DNA of 64,000 nt from Pyronema omphalodes (Eukaryota; Ascomycota; Pezizomycetes; Pezizales; Pyronemataceae), in assembly GCA_024516155.1 (NCBI GenBank), contig JAJJXM010000039.1:310001-374000 (forward strand), in the 5' to 3' direction. This document shows, piece after piece, positions 25,280-37,001 of this stretch (the stretch's first letter is position 1; each line of letters starts with the position of its first letter). The notes beneath the pieces are model-generated. The model searched no databases, was not told where the DNA came from, and saw only the letters and a program-made list of their open reading frames with translations. A program made the translations under genes and the position numbers.

Positions 25280-28200
25280 ATGCCCTCTCAAAGTCGCCAC
25301 AATTCAACTATTCCTGCATCCGCACATAAACCCCTCTCGCTAGCATCAGTATCCCTGTCCACACCACCCGAGACCAGAACCGCACTCCTAAATACTCGCC
25401 CATACAAATCAACAACAAACCCGACATACAAACCGAAAGCCTACGCAACAACTGTACCAGAAGGTAAAAACCTCGCAGAATGGTTGGAGATTTCAAAGAT
25501 TCTGGATAGTTGGATTGAGGTTGTTGGGAGTGAGTGGTCTGGGTCTGGGTCTGGGGATGATGGGGAGGCGGAGGATGAGGAGAAGAAGGCAATAACGGAA
25601 AAAGATAGGGACGAGATGAAGCGGGAAAGGAAGGAGATGGTTGAATACTGGTAAAGAGGATATGGAAAAGGGGAAGGGGAGGTTGGATGAGGATAAAGAC
25701 GGACACGAGAGACAATATAGGGATTCAAGAAGATATGTCAAGACCAGATCACGGCAAACTAGTCATAGTAAACGACTGGCTGATCGGGATTCGAAGAGGG
25801 GTCATCGGATAGAACACCAGAGAAACCGCCAAACCTCCTGCGGTGACTTTACACAGCAGCTGGTTGAACGTAAGAAATACGGGAGCGATAAGCGGCGAAA
25901 CGGAAAATCTGAGTCACAAATTCGCGGTGTTAATCCTAAGCGTCAACTCGGGACGGGAAAAGATAATGTTAAGCTGGAAATACTGAGTGATGTGTCATGT
26001 GATCATCACACTCCAGAAGCTACATACGAAAAATCTCAGAACAACGGTACACCACAGATTCGATATGAGTCAGCAAGTGATGGGAAAGTAAAAGAAAAAG
26101 CGCTATTGCTGCTACATGATACCGGAAGCTTCATGACCAACGTACATAGTGATTCAAAAGGCACAAAATCTGACAAGAGGCCAACCAACAAGGAAGATAT
26201 GGGAGACACACCCGACTCTCCATATCGTAATCGTGAAGATACTGATATTTCAGCTTTGGGGTTGCAGAGATCACCAAGAAGTACGGAGTCATATCAACAA
26301 AGCGCCAAGATGAACTCCGAGTCGGATAGTATGACGCGTTCAGAATCCCGGTCACACCGAGGTTCAGAAAACCTCCGGCAGAAAGTTTCGTCAGAATACC
26401 GTGCATATTCCCCGAAAAAATATAGACCACTGAAGGATTTGCAAAATGAACAGAATCAGGCCTCATACACGAGAACAGAATATCTACCAGCAAATATTAC
26501 CCCAGCGAAATCGAACATGATGGATGAGTATACTGCAGTACAAGAAGCTCCAGATCACACGCAGCCGCATAAGCAGTATGAAATATTGTCACACAAAATG
26601 TCAGCCCGCCAATCCTCGATTAGTCCTCATGCAATTCCATCCAATATGGCCGAGATTGACTTAACGTCGACGCATCAATTCGCAGATTCTAGGAATAAGG
26701 AACAGTGCTCAGAACAAAAGGGAAAATATTCGAAAACACCCAGAAACTGAAATACCGCTGCGTCCAGTCAATCCTAATGACTCCTCCTGTACCCGCACAT
26801 TAAAAAAATCAAAGTCACGACGTGGGATGACACGTCCGCCAGGGGTACGCAGAGAAAGACTGGCTACCAAAGAAACAATCAGAGGTAAAGGCAGTGATTC
26901 CAGAAACACTCTAAGAAAGCAATCATCCTATGTAGATACCGAATCCAGTTGTACTTTTACAAGAACTGAAACGGCAGATACCGCATCATCAAATATCACT
27001 ATATCTCAGCCGAAGCTCAGCTCTGAAGAAACCACACCGGAATTGTCTGAGGAGCAGAAAAATGAAGATACTGCAAAATTACCTGCCGAATCCCACTGTA
27101 TGTACCCAACCAGCATTGAAGAACCTCTATTCCAGCCTTCTATTACACTACTACAGGCCCCTGGTATACCCGCATACACCACCACCGAGAAGATTCTAGA
27201 GCAGAAACTGAAACAAATAGAGGAATTACGAAAAGAGGTAGCAGAGTACTTAGCTGCCGCAGAAGACCTTGCGGAGAAACAAGCCGCTAATAAGGGTCGG
27301 GTTTGTTGTCTTCACGGAATACCATGTAGCTGTGAATTTTCTTCAATTCACCACAGATTGATTTCTGGAAATAACGCTGAGAAGGCTAAGAAGAGTCGGG
27401 ATATTTCTATTCCAGATCTTGAAAGCTGTGCAGATTTGCATGATGTGTTGTCTATGGAAGTTGATGCTCATGGAAAGGGTCCTGATGCTCGCGTACATGT
27501 AGAGAGCGATATTCATAAAACGCAGCGCTCGTTGGAACAAGTACATCCTACCCTATTTGCCGCAGATACCAAAGATAAGAAAGCCGCACTACAGGAGTAC
27601 AACAGGGATTTATACATCCCTCCATCTCTGCCTCTTCATGAAACACACCCCGCGTTCAGAAATAACACCACCAAGACAGAAGAATCAGACAAACAATCCA
27701 TCAATTACCAGGACAAAGAGGAAGAAGAAACCAATGCAAACACTTCCCCTCCACATGCACCAGCCTCCCCACCACATCCAATCCCCACCACCCACAACCA
27801 TTCCCCAACTCCAACCGCCACCGAACCAACCCCCACCCCCATCCGCCGACCCTCAAAACTCCGCCGAATCCGCGCCATCACAAACCTACGCAGCACACAT
27901 CAACCAACCCCAAAGGCACATCGTACACAAACAAACCCGGCATCGCATCAATAACCAAACATACAATCATCTCAGAAGAAACTACTACACAATCGAGCCG
28001 CCTATACGCGGGAGTTCTCTGGGTAAGACGGCTGTTACCTGTACCAGTACCGCAAAAGAGAAGGTTAGAGAGAAAGAAAAAGAAAAAGGTAAACTTCGAC
28101 GGGCATATCTAGCCGCCGCCAATGAAAAATCCGATGAAAATGTCGCCCAGGATTAGGAGGAAAGGGTATTGATATATCAAGACATCATAGAAGAAGCATT

Positions 28201-28610
28201 TCGCCCTCCTCTTTCCTCCTCTTCCGCTGGGGTTTCCGGGAAATATATACCCATTGATGAAAATACGGATGGATTGGTATCTACACCAGCCGAGCTACAC
28301 GATGATATCTCCACCCCCCCTTCTTCTGATGATACAGACCCCTCGTCAATCACTAACTCCCCAGCATCACACCCACCAAATCCCCAAACCCCACCGCCAC
28401 CCCCACCCGCACCCGCACCCACCAACAAGCACCCCCAACCCCGAATCCCCCAATACATTCTACTGCAAAGCGCTGAATACATACCTCCCCTTCCCGACAG
28501 ACGTACCCGACGAAATAGAGCAACAACGACCCGGGACCAGAGCTATGATTTTAGAGCAGGCTGGGAGGTTTATTGGTTTGCTGAAGAGAAGGGATGGTGA
28601 CTCTTGAGTT
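25280..28610 (+). pseudogene. large disordered coiled-coil orphan locus, frame-broken
   Basis: Protein-like sequence runs from ATG 25280 (MPSQSRHNST) to about 28610 in successive frames. Segment 1 (to about 25650) ends in an acidic stretch. A possible 70-nt intron 25651-25720 (GTAAAG...TATAG) would join EYW to DSRRYVKT in segment 2 (to 26750), but it has no clear branch site. A +1 shift near 26735 leads to segment 3 (to 27954). This carries a coiled coil (KILEQKLKQIEELRKEVAEY, about 27190-27290), a Cys cluster CCLHGIPCSC, and a Pro/His/Thr-rich tail. Segment 4 (to 28600) contains one in-frame TAG at 28154 or an intron. I recognise no family. The long open segments argue for recent coding function. 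Confidence 0.45.
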
Positions 28611-29134
28611 TGGAAGGGGTGACGTTGCCGTTGGTGTTGGTGTTGGTGTTGCCGTTGGTGTTACCGTTGGAGATAGTATGCCGATGGGTTGTGTGCGGTG
28701 TTGGTATGCCGATAGGTAGTGTGCGGTAATAGGTTGTAGATAGATCGTAGATGGAAATGGAAATGAAGAGAAACGGTTTTGAAAGGGAGGGGGAAGGGAG
28801 GGGGGAAGAGAGGGAGAAGGTACCGCGGGGAGGGATATGCGGCCGCAGAGAGGGTTATGGGGCCGCAGAGAGGGATATGGAAAGTGAATGAAAGGTAGGT
28901 TGTACACAGGCTGTTTAGCTGTTTAAGTAACATAGCCTGATTGATCTATAATGTGTTACCGCTTCAACGAGTAGTCGATGAAGTTTTCCTGATGATTTAA
29001 AATGAGTGTCATACCATCATCTTCCCCCAGCTTCTCTTCCCCCCACCCCCAACGGACTCATCATTCCCCACCGACTCCTGAAACCGCAACAGCTTAGCTC
29101 CATTAGACCTAGTATGACCCAACTATCATCCAAC
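28611..29134. other. stretch without a gene, GTTGGT-rich
   Basis: It holds GTTGGT/GTTGCC copies (28618-28670), two GTGTGCGGT repeats, purine-rich tracts (28780-28830) and two GGCCGCAGAGAGGG copies. No protein-like frame. Confidence 0.6.
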
Positions 29135-29206
29135 GGGGGTGTGGTTTAGTGGTATAATTCCTCTTTAGCATAGAGGCGGTCCGGCGTTCGATTCGCCGCT
29201 CCTCCA
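29135..29206 (+). tRNA. tRNA-Ala (AGC)
   Basis: The 72 bases fold as a cloverleaf. The acceptor GGGGGTG pairs with CTCCTCC with one T6-T67 mismatch, the anticodon stem is CCTCT/AGAGG around loop TTAGCAT, and the T arm is CGGCG-TTCGATT-CGCCG. The anticodon AGC reads alanine codons. The G3-U70 wobble pair with discriminator A is the classic alanine identity signal and supports the assignment independently. Box A (TGGTTTAGTGG, 29142-29152) and box B (GCGTTCGATTC, 29184-29194) are present. There is no intron, and CCA is not encoded. Confidence 0.93.
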
Positions 29207-29210
29207 TTCC

Positions 29211-29222
29211 TTTTAATTTTTT
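29211..29222 (+). terminator. RNA polymerase III terminator of the tRNA
   Basis: A TTTT run five bases after the tRNA, followed at once by TTTTTT on the sense strand. This is the usual Pol III stop signal. Confidence 0.85.
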
Positions 29223-30028
29223 CCGCAGTGCTTTACATATACTACATGACTTACCTCCGCCGAATTTGGATTGGATTATGTACTGAGAAGGACTTAATTT
29301 TGGGGTATCATACAGGATGAGATGTTAGGAAAGCAGCTCAGGATCTAGGCTGTCTCGGTGTACTCGTAACTCGTGCAGTAACTTACTTGATAAGACAACT
29401 ATTTATCATCGTGTCATTTTTCATATAAATATGCTCATCTGTCAATCCGTAGATATGAGTTCGTTGTTGATAATTTCACGGGATTAGCCGTTGAATGTTC
29501 ATCGATGAATATAGGGAATCACATTTTTTTTTATCTTCAGCAGCCCTTGGAATGGTAATCCGTTCCTCATATCTCTCCCCCCCACCCCGCTAATCACAAT
29601 CTAGCGGCGAGATCATGTGTTACAAATCCAAAACCCTATTTTATTAATGAAACCTCGCTCTATCTATTGGAAAAAAAAATAAGAATTCATCTTGATAATA
29701 CATATAACTCGCAACCGGTCTATGCCGTAAGGTTTTCCGTAACAAAACTGGAATCAAATATAGCATCTTCCTTCACCATACTCTAATCTAAACAAAGAAT
29801 AATACAAATAATACAAACTGTATAAAGGCCACTGCTTTATACAAACAAAAAGGTAACCTTCATCAAATCTGCCAAAAAGAGGTTACTAATCAAACCAGGA
29901 TTCATCCCATAACAAAACCGCATCGCATCAAAAAAAGGTCCAAAACCCGTCTTACTATCCTTAATTATCTCCATCTTCATTCAAACTCGACAAACATGGT
30001 CAAAACATCTCGATTCGAGTTCTGATTT
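29223..30028. other. intergenic AT-rich stretch
   Basis: No protein-like frame and no repeat of note. It separates the tRNA from the 3' end of the minus-strand locus that follows. Confidence 0.55.
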
Positions 30029-32459
30029 TCAGTAGACCTCATCTTCTTCATCGATTTCATCTGCCTCCATTTTATCTTCATTTTCCTCCTGCTGCTCTTC
30101 CTCTTGAGATTCCCCTGTGTCCTCGTTTGTCAATCCACTTCCTTCTGAAACCGGAGGAAGACTTTGCGAAGGCTCTCTAGAACTCAGGTCTTCAGTGTTC
30201 CTTTCCTTATCCGCCTCTTCACCGGAACTCGGTGTGTATACTGAGCCTCTACTGACAGGCTTATTTTTACCCGTATTTCGACCCCTGAATAAATGTCTCA
30301 AGTCAGCCCTCTCCTCAGGTGGTTCAGTAGAGCTCATGACTTTTCCATATGTCTTCAAGGCGACACTTTGCATCGAATCAGTACATGCGCCGGGTATGAC
30401 CTTCATCTTCGGCGCTTTGATCTGCCTGGCTGGTCACCTCAGGGTGTTCAACATTTTGAGCAGTCTGGTTCTGATACTGATACACGGGCGGAGAATCAGG
30501 AAGACGCACACCCATATCAGGATCAATTGAGTAATTCGGAGGTAATTCTGGACTTTCGTCGTCGTTCGTTTCCTCGTCCTTGAACTCGTCGTCATTATCT
30601 TTCTCCCCAGTCTCGTCGACGTCCATGGGGTCGTCATAAAAGACCCTAGCTCCAGTTGGACTTTCAGGCTCTTCCTTGATAATCGGCGATTCTGTTCTTT
30701 CGGTATTAGGCAGTGCACCTTGCATTAGGGCTTCATGACCTGTAATATTTCCAACAGTTCTCTCTCCAGGCACTGTGGTCCCACTGTTACGCCTTGCGAA
30801 GTCGGCGAAATCTTCTACACCAGCATGACTGTAACGCCCTAGATCCTGTCTGCCCGCTTGTATAAGACGATTACATGCCTCATCATAAGTACTGACAGCA
30901 TCACGATGCTCCCGATCAGCTTCATGCATTCGGATAAGATCTGCGGCGGCGGATAACCGTCTTAGATGCTCTCGGCCGACAACACCAAGGTTGTATCTTT
31001 CCGCAGCACTAGGGGCAGTTCCAGGTTCTGCAATACCGGTCATTTGTGCCTGGGCATCATCTCTAGTATCTGGTAGTCTCGGTACAGAGCGTTGCTGATG
31101 GAGGGAGAGATCCGTTAGCGATCGGGTCACCCTCCTTTCAAAATATCCGAAGAATATCCATGTGGTTCCAGATAAGAGCGCCCCGGCGTCCGGCTTCTTT
31201 GTCTTAGCCATTCTGTCATACCTTCAGAAGGAGTTATTTGTGAAGCATTCCCAGCCCATTGTATCTGATCCAAATTACCTATAGCCTCGCGTGGCACCTC
31301 CTGCTCCGTATGATATCTTCGTAAATATTCATAACTCAGTTGCCTGTGGTGATCTTTCTCTGCTGCCATTTTAGCAGCTCTTTTCTTCTCGTCAGACAAT
31401 GTGCGCCTTTTTTTGAGCGAAGCATGCCATACTGTATCACCGCTGGGCTCCAATTTATCCAAGGGGTAGGGATGCCGTTGTAGCTGGAATGACGTGTGAT
31501 CTAGAGTTAGGACTTAGTGATGGAAGCCTCATATGAGGTAGTCGCGGGGGTGGACGGTGGACTTCCCGAACAGGAAGTGGTTGTCGTGATTCGAAGTGGC
31601 CGTCTGAACCACAAGCAGAAGGAGGCGGGCCTGGACTTCCGTAATCATCTTCAAATCTTTTGAGATTGTCACGTATTCGTTGATCTCGACGCCGAGCTTC
31701 TGCTACATCGTCAAAGATTGTCCAATATGGCCGTGCTCTGGCAGGCTCAGTGAAAGTATCCGCGGAGGAATTTTGAGCTGGTTGCCCAAAAACGTTATCT
31801 AAGCGACGATCCATAGCAGCAATATTTTGAGCTATTTGGTGGTCTATCTTTGGATTGATATTGGCGACCGATTCGGTTCCTAGAGACTGGTGTTGTTGAT
31901 CATTCGGAAAATCATGGAGAGCTTCATTTGAAGAAGGATCTTGGCGACGAGCACGACGCCGAGGTCGTGGGTTGCCCGACGGAGCACGATTGTGATATCG
32001 TGGCCGTTCATCGTAGTCTAGAGCAGAATTGTCTGCATCCTGTCGAAAATTCCAAGGGACCGGATACTCGTTTTCTTGGGGATTGAGGAAAGCTATCGAG
32101 CCGGGATTCCCAGCGACAGGATGAGGAGCAAACGGAGCATTTAGAAATGGCATCCTGTTGTCCTGACGAGGCTGTATGGTGTTGTTTAATCTGCGATGCG
32201 ATTCAAGATTATGACGGAAAAGCTCGCGCTCGGATAGTCTCTTATCAGACTCCCCGTTATTCGACAAGTTCCTCTTCCGTTTGAGATCTGATCTTGTGCT
32301 CCTCGTCGGGTCTGGAAGATATCTTGTATCCAGAGCTCCCCAGGGGTTGGGCTGTTCCTCCCGATTTAAATTGCGTAATACTTCCGGCACGCTTGGTAAA
32401 GCTTTCTGATAGGCTGCGCCATCATTAGTTGGTAAGTCTCGGTTGGCTGTGCCATACAT
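30029..32459 (-). pseudogene. disordered acidic orphan protein, frame-broken
   Basis: Reading down from ATG 32459 (MYGTANRDLPTND) the frame is open for 334 codons of Pro/Arg/Asn-rich sequence (RPRRRARRQDPSS, NIAAMDRRLDNVFGQ). It stops at a CCCC run near 31462. The next frame continues with a basic helical segment (KKRRTLSDEKKRAAKMAAEK), shifts again near 31135 into HEADREHRDAVSTYDEACNR and an acidic region with PMDVDETGE, and shifts near 30400 into a C-terminal part ending QEENEDKMEADEIDEEDEVY. The pieces join in order and have matching composition, so they likely form one protein of about 800 residues interrupted by three single-base shifts. Possible introns at these points lack good signals. 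No known domain; the acidic tail and basic patches could suit a nuclear protein, but that is a guess. Confidence 0.45.
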
Positions 32460-32936
32460 CTGGTAGCGAATTAGGGTTGTGCATCAGGTCCGAATAATTG
32501 TGGATAATAATGTTCTAGCGTGCATCTATCGCAGGGCAGGTTGGTATTACTGGGTTCCCCTTGATGAAAAATGCTGCTCGGGGTCCCGTTTCGCGGGGTT
32601 GTTCACGCTTGAGAAGGGTCAGGGGAATTGGGTTGTCCAAAAAATTGACTTTGTTGTCTATCCATCGGGCGAATAAAGGATTTTTATAAGCCGTAGGCTG
32701 AGTCTGAAACATTGCAGGTTTTGTGCTGGACGGATAGGCATAACCGGTGTACCCGCAGGATTTCATTGCGTATTGTTCGGCACCGCTACGCTGGGCTGCA
32801 CTAGATTGTTGACCATGTGTCTCTAGGCGGTGCTGGTGGAGGATGAGGATGCTAGGCGGTCCTTCCACTCCACGTCCATGTCCAAATCGTGTTGCTGAAA
32901 TAGGAGGTTGCGTATTCTCTAATTCAGGCTGTGATT

Positions 32937-33283
32937 CTCGGATGTTGGAGGTTCAATGATTCGTTACGTTCATCTGATGGCTGTATGACGATATTGCGGT
33001 GTATTCGCAGAGGCTGCACGGGCTCCAGTCTGTATGCGTGACAGCGGGGAGGGACTATTCTGGGAGTTGTTGCAAGCTTCAGGCTCCTCCAGAAGGGCAT
33101 CGGGGATAGCTATGACATTGTCAGTATAGAAGCCCAAGGTTCTAATCAATTGTGGTTGCACTTACAAATGTCACCCCGCCGTCAGGAGGTAGATTACCAG
33201 TTGTGGAGGCGTACTTCAGGATTTGAGGTTTCAGCTCCCAGCAGGAGTGGGAATATCTTTGGCCGTACGGGCTGACGAGACAT
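32937..33283 (-). CDS. possible small orphan gene or upstream exons
   Basis: ATG at 33283 begins MSRQPVRPKIFPLLLGAE. A well-formed 56-nt intron (33110-33165 on this strand, GTAAGT, CTGAC, ATAG) lies downstream. Splicing it joins GNLPPDGGVTF to LSPMPFWRSL in an open frame ending near 32937. The ATG frame and the spliced frame differ by one base, so an error or another intron is needed between them. It could be separate or the 5' part of the locus to its left, since coding-like sequence also occurs at 32515-32868. No family recognised. Confidence 0.3.
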
Positions 33284-34372
33284 ATATGAAGATAGAATCG
33301 ATAGCTATTTTTCCTTATTATTCATCGTTCTCTTGATCCTCCTGGTGTTGTGATGGAGCTTCCTTCCGATCGTATCGAAACCTGAATTGACGTTGACTGC
33401 AAATGCTTCAGTGTTTCGGGATGTCTGGGCAACAAGAGGCAAGTGTTGCAGGTCCATTGGCCGCAGGACCCCACTACACCCGAACGTTCAGGTGGATGTT
33501 GATCTTTCTCCGGTCTATTCGAATTACTACCACCGGGTAGACATGCGACGTCCAGTGACATTCCCATGGAGAAGGGTGAGTGTGGTCCCTGGGTATCATA
33601 AACCAATGTAGGAATAGTCGTACGTACCGACACGCGAGCAGTCAAGCAGTCAGGAAGCGAGCACAAGAACGCTGAAAATCCCCCAAAGGCGCAAGCGCAG
33701 TCCTGAAATCGGCCAATTGCCAAAAGCAAGCGTCAAACAAGCGACCATTATTACCCTCTCGAGGACAATCGTTTGCCCCGCGGCTACCGACGACCTGCTC
33801 GCCAAGATAGACGCTTAACCCTCATAGGCGAAAAAAATAGCAGGTATAACAGCATACTATCCCTAGTGAAGCGGAAATAGGGTGCTCTATGTACTACATA
33901 ATTTCTAGCAATTCTGACGAACTTGATAAAAACCGCTTTTTATATACATATCCTCTATATGTATTAAGAAGACATATCATGGCCGCTGCCCCGACGGTTT
34001 TTGTATGGGGGAATACCTTTTTAATTTTTTTTCATCTTTCTTTTTATATATATATATATATATATTTTTTTTCTGGAAAATTTAATACAATCATTAAGAA
34101 CGGGCAAAAAATCTCAATGTTAGTCGCTTACAGAGATGCGGCTAAAGGTGCATTTGTGACGTTCGGTAGGGTGCGAAGGTTGTGGATTGCGCAGTCCGCG
34201 TCATGAGCTCTCCGCATCTTGAAGATCACTCTGGCCAAGCCATCTTGTACGTCAGAATATCGTTTGCGCTAAAAAAAAAGAAATAAGCGACAAACCAAGA
34301 AGCAAGCGTAAAAACAAGCGCGCTCAAATGAAGTTAGTAACGACACTTAAGCGTGAGAGTACGAAAAATTAA
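33284..34372. other. intergenic stretch before the Harbinger element
   Basis: A minus-strand frame at 33322-33729 has Cys-rich but unconvincing composition. A TA microsatellite lies at about 34046-34064. I see no supported gene. Confidence 0.5.
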
Positions 34373-35067
34373 GGCCGCGTTTGGTTCGCCAACGGCCGTT
34401 ACGATTTACTAGTAAAATGACCGTTTGCAAGAGTTTGACCGTTTTGCAAACGGTCGGGGTGTTTGGTTTGACACCAACCGTTTCATTTTCCAGTCCCAAA
34501 CGGTTGCAAACGGTTGCAAAAGGACCTCGCCAGCACCGTTTGCAACCGTTTGCAACTGACAAGACGCAACACAACCACCGAAAAAATGACTCCGGAAGAA
34601 ACCCTCGCACAGCGCAAAAAAATACAACTAAAACGCCGTAAAATCGCCATTATTCTCGCCTTGTACACACGTTTCTACCTTTTAAAGACGCCTGTCCGCA
34701 CTTCCATTCGCACTGGAGACATTTTCGCGCGCAAAATTCTCAATGCCCATCCACGCCGAACCCTCAAAGTCCTCAGGATGCCCGTCAGCACTTTTTTAGA
34801 TTTGCGTCACGTTTGCTGCGTCTATTCGTACTCTTAGGCGGCATTGTTGAGACCGGAAATTGATCTATACACTGGGGAAGGAAGTCTTCACGGTCAAAAT
34901 TTGCAGCAGCGTTGAAGATGTTTGGTGGGGCGACAGGGGTCTCTGCGTGGCAACAGACGGTCGCCCAACCAAACACCTTCTCAACACAAAATCATAACGG
35001 TTGCTCCATGGTCCGACCGTTTTGAGACCGTTTGCACCAAACGGCCGTTGGCGAACCAAACGCGGCC
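34373..35067 (+). mobile_element. PIF/Harbinger transposon derivative, 695 bp
   Basis: Perfect terminal inverted repeats of about 28 bp begin GGCCGCGTTTGGTTCGCC at both ends. The element is flanked by TAA on each side (34370-34372 and 35068-35070), the TWA target duplication typical of PIF/Harbinger. Subterminal copies of AAACGGTTGC or its complement lie at 34440-34560. The interior keeps the start of the transposase gene but lacks the catalytic region, so it is a deletion derivative that would depend on a full element elsewhere. The perfect inverted repeats suggest recent mobility. Confidence 0.92.
34586..34837 (+). pseudogene. N-terminal stub of a Harbinger transposase
   Basis: The 83-codon frame starts at ATG 34586. 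It carries the pattern seen at the N-terminus of fungal HARBI1-like nucleases: a basic helix (QRKKIQLKRRKIAIILALYT), then VRTSIRTGDIFARKILNAHP and a LRMPVSTFLDL motif. It stops soon afterwards, before any DDE catalytic residue. The sequence between the stop and the right inverted repeat does not continue the protein, so an internal deletion has removed most of the gene. Any product would be catalytically dead. Confidence 0.8.
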
Positions 35068-35070
35068 TAA

Positions 35071-35955
35071 GCGAGGATTGAGAAGGCAAACATTTAAAGA
35101 CGGGCTAACGCGTGAAGCTGAAAATCCGAATATGGCGAGCTGTTGAGGTATTCGAAATCAACGGAAAATCATACCATAACATGAAATGAGAAATGGAGGC
35201 GAGCTACAAACCCAGCAGAGACTGAGTAACTTTTTGGATGGAGGATGATAGAACAAGTGTTCGCTTCAGAATTTGTGTGGGTCATATGCAGGTGCGTTCA
35301 CTACTTGAAAGATCGCTGGGAGACGAGGGTATTTATACCGCTTCATGTTGCACTAACCCTCATCAATATACCAGCTTCAGGAATCAAGATGCCAAAGCCA
35401 TCTGACAGCCCTTAATCTCACGGTATGAAAAATCGAACTCAACGTACATGAAGGATTGGGCTTAGCAAAGAGATAGTATGCAAATGGCATGTCTGTTGAA
35501 GCAGGTACTCGCCACCTCGCCCCTGCGTCAGACACCCATTAATGTGTGCAATGCCTATATTAACTCATTTCAGGTATTGAAAACGCTTTCTCCTAATATA
35601 AGATTTTGAAAATGCCTTCCTATTTCGATCCTCATATATCCGTGATTAGTTTTCATGTATATTCAAATACAGGGAGGTGACTTTACCTTTTTACTAGATT
35701 TAGACTGGAAGCTTGTTATTGTAATAGTATTATTAATATATGTGTGTGTGTAATGATAGAACTTCTACAGTACAGAGATTTGACGTGCCTTCCACCTTCC
35801 CCACCCCTCTGTAATTTGTGCCTTCTCAGAATTGTCATGATCAAAACATTTCAAAACTTGAATTCTAAGACAATTTCCACAACGGAGTTTCCACTACATA
35901 CATGAAATCCTGTAACACAAGTTATCTTCACTCCACTAACTTCCACTACTCCGCC
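35071..35955. other. intergenic stretch
   Basis: Contains a TG microsatellite near 35740-35752. No protein-like frame. Confidence 0.55.
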
Positions 35956-35998
35956 ATGTCTGACATTGTGAAAAACCTAACCCAAAGCACGTGGTCGA

Positions 35999-37001
35999 GT
36001 GAAACCGTGTGATTACTGTGCCGGCAAAGGATGTGGTGTCTCCACTCCACCTCAGTTTCAAAATTCCCAACCTCTGCTCCACCGAATCCTCTCAATACGA
36101 CATTGGCACGTTGAACAAGGCTGCACTCCAGTAAAAGTTCCTAAAACACTTGATACTTGTTCACCACGCCCTCCAGCAAGGTACCGGTAACGTTCTCTTT
36201 TTTCCTTTTGATGAATATTTCGACTCCTGAACTTACTGATGATTTAAAAGGCCAGCTTCCCAAATTCGCCGCAGAACTGCACATCCACCACTCATCAGCC
36301 AACGCCTCAACTCATTAGCTCGGGTCTCTTACGAGCCCTCAAACTGGCTACAGTTCAATATCTCTGTCGGCCCTACAATGACATGGCTGGATAATCTTCT
36401 TGATTACCCGGGAATCCGGGGGCGAACGGCTCTTCTCCGGTTTATTCGGGCAATGATTCTCCCCTGCATGTACGTGAGCTTTAAGAAAGCATCCGACCGC
36501 GCGAAAGATGCCTCAGACCCGTCATCTTCAATCATCGTTTGTCCCGACAACGGGTGTCCATTCCGTTACCACCATGTCTCAGAATGTTCGGAGCACATCA
36601 TCCTCAGGAAAATCTTCGATATCATCGAAGGAATCCCGATTGCGATTACTACTGGGACTTTGGATCTCGAGAACACAAGAGAGGCCTTATTGAATGAGCT
36701 TCAATGTCCGATTTGTTATGAGACAGTCAATAAACCTGTTACAGGTAGTTGTGGACATGTGGTTTGTTGGGAATGCCATAAAAGATCGACAGAAGCTATG
36801 GGATGCTATGGAAGGCGTTGTCCGATCTGTCGTAGGGAAAATGCAAAGTACACAGCGGACATATGGCTGCACAGGTTCATTAAGCTTGCTTTGATACCTA
36901 TCCGGGAACCGAAACCACCGCCGAGGATGGAGTTGAATATTCTGGATCTTATAGGCTATGAGTGGCCACGCAGGGAAGTTACACATGGTAGAAGGACTTA
37001 A
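35999..37001 (+). CDS. RING-finger protein, putative E3 ubiquitin ligase
   Basis: A C3HC4 RING finger lies near the C-terminus: CPIC, then C-x-H-x2-C-x2-C (SCGHVVCWEC) and CPIC, starting at about 36706. Upstream are a CPDNGCPF cysteine pair and a likely second zinc-binding pair in the first exon (CDYCAGKGCG). A 70-nt intron, 36181-36250 (GTACCG to AAAAG), joins RPPAR to PASQIRRRT and keeps the RING frame open. Without it the ATG would be at 36378. The true N-terminus is unresolved. An ATG at 35956 reads MSDIVKNLTQSTWSS but is one base out of frame with CDYCAGKG, and the listed start is only where the open frame becomes convincing. RING proteins recruit E2 enzymes; the substrate is unknown. 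No transmembrane segment is obvious. Confidence 0.72.
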
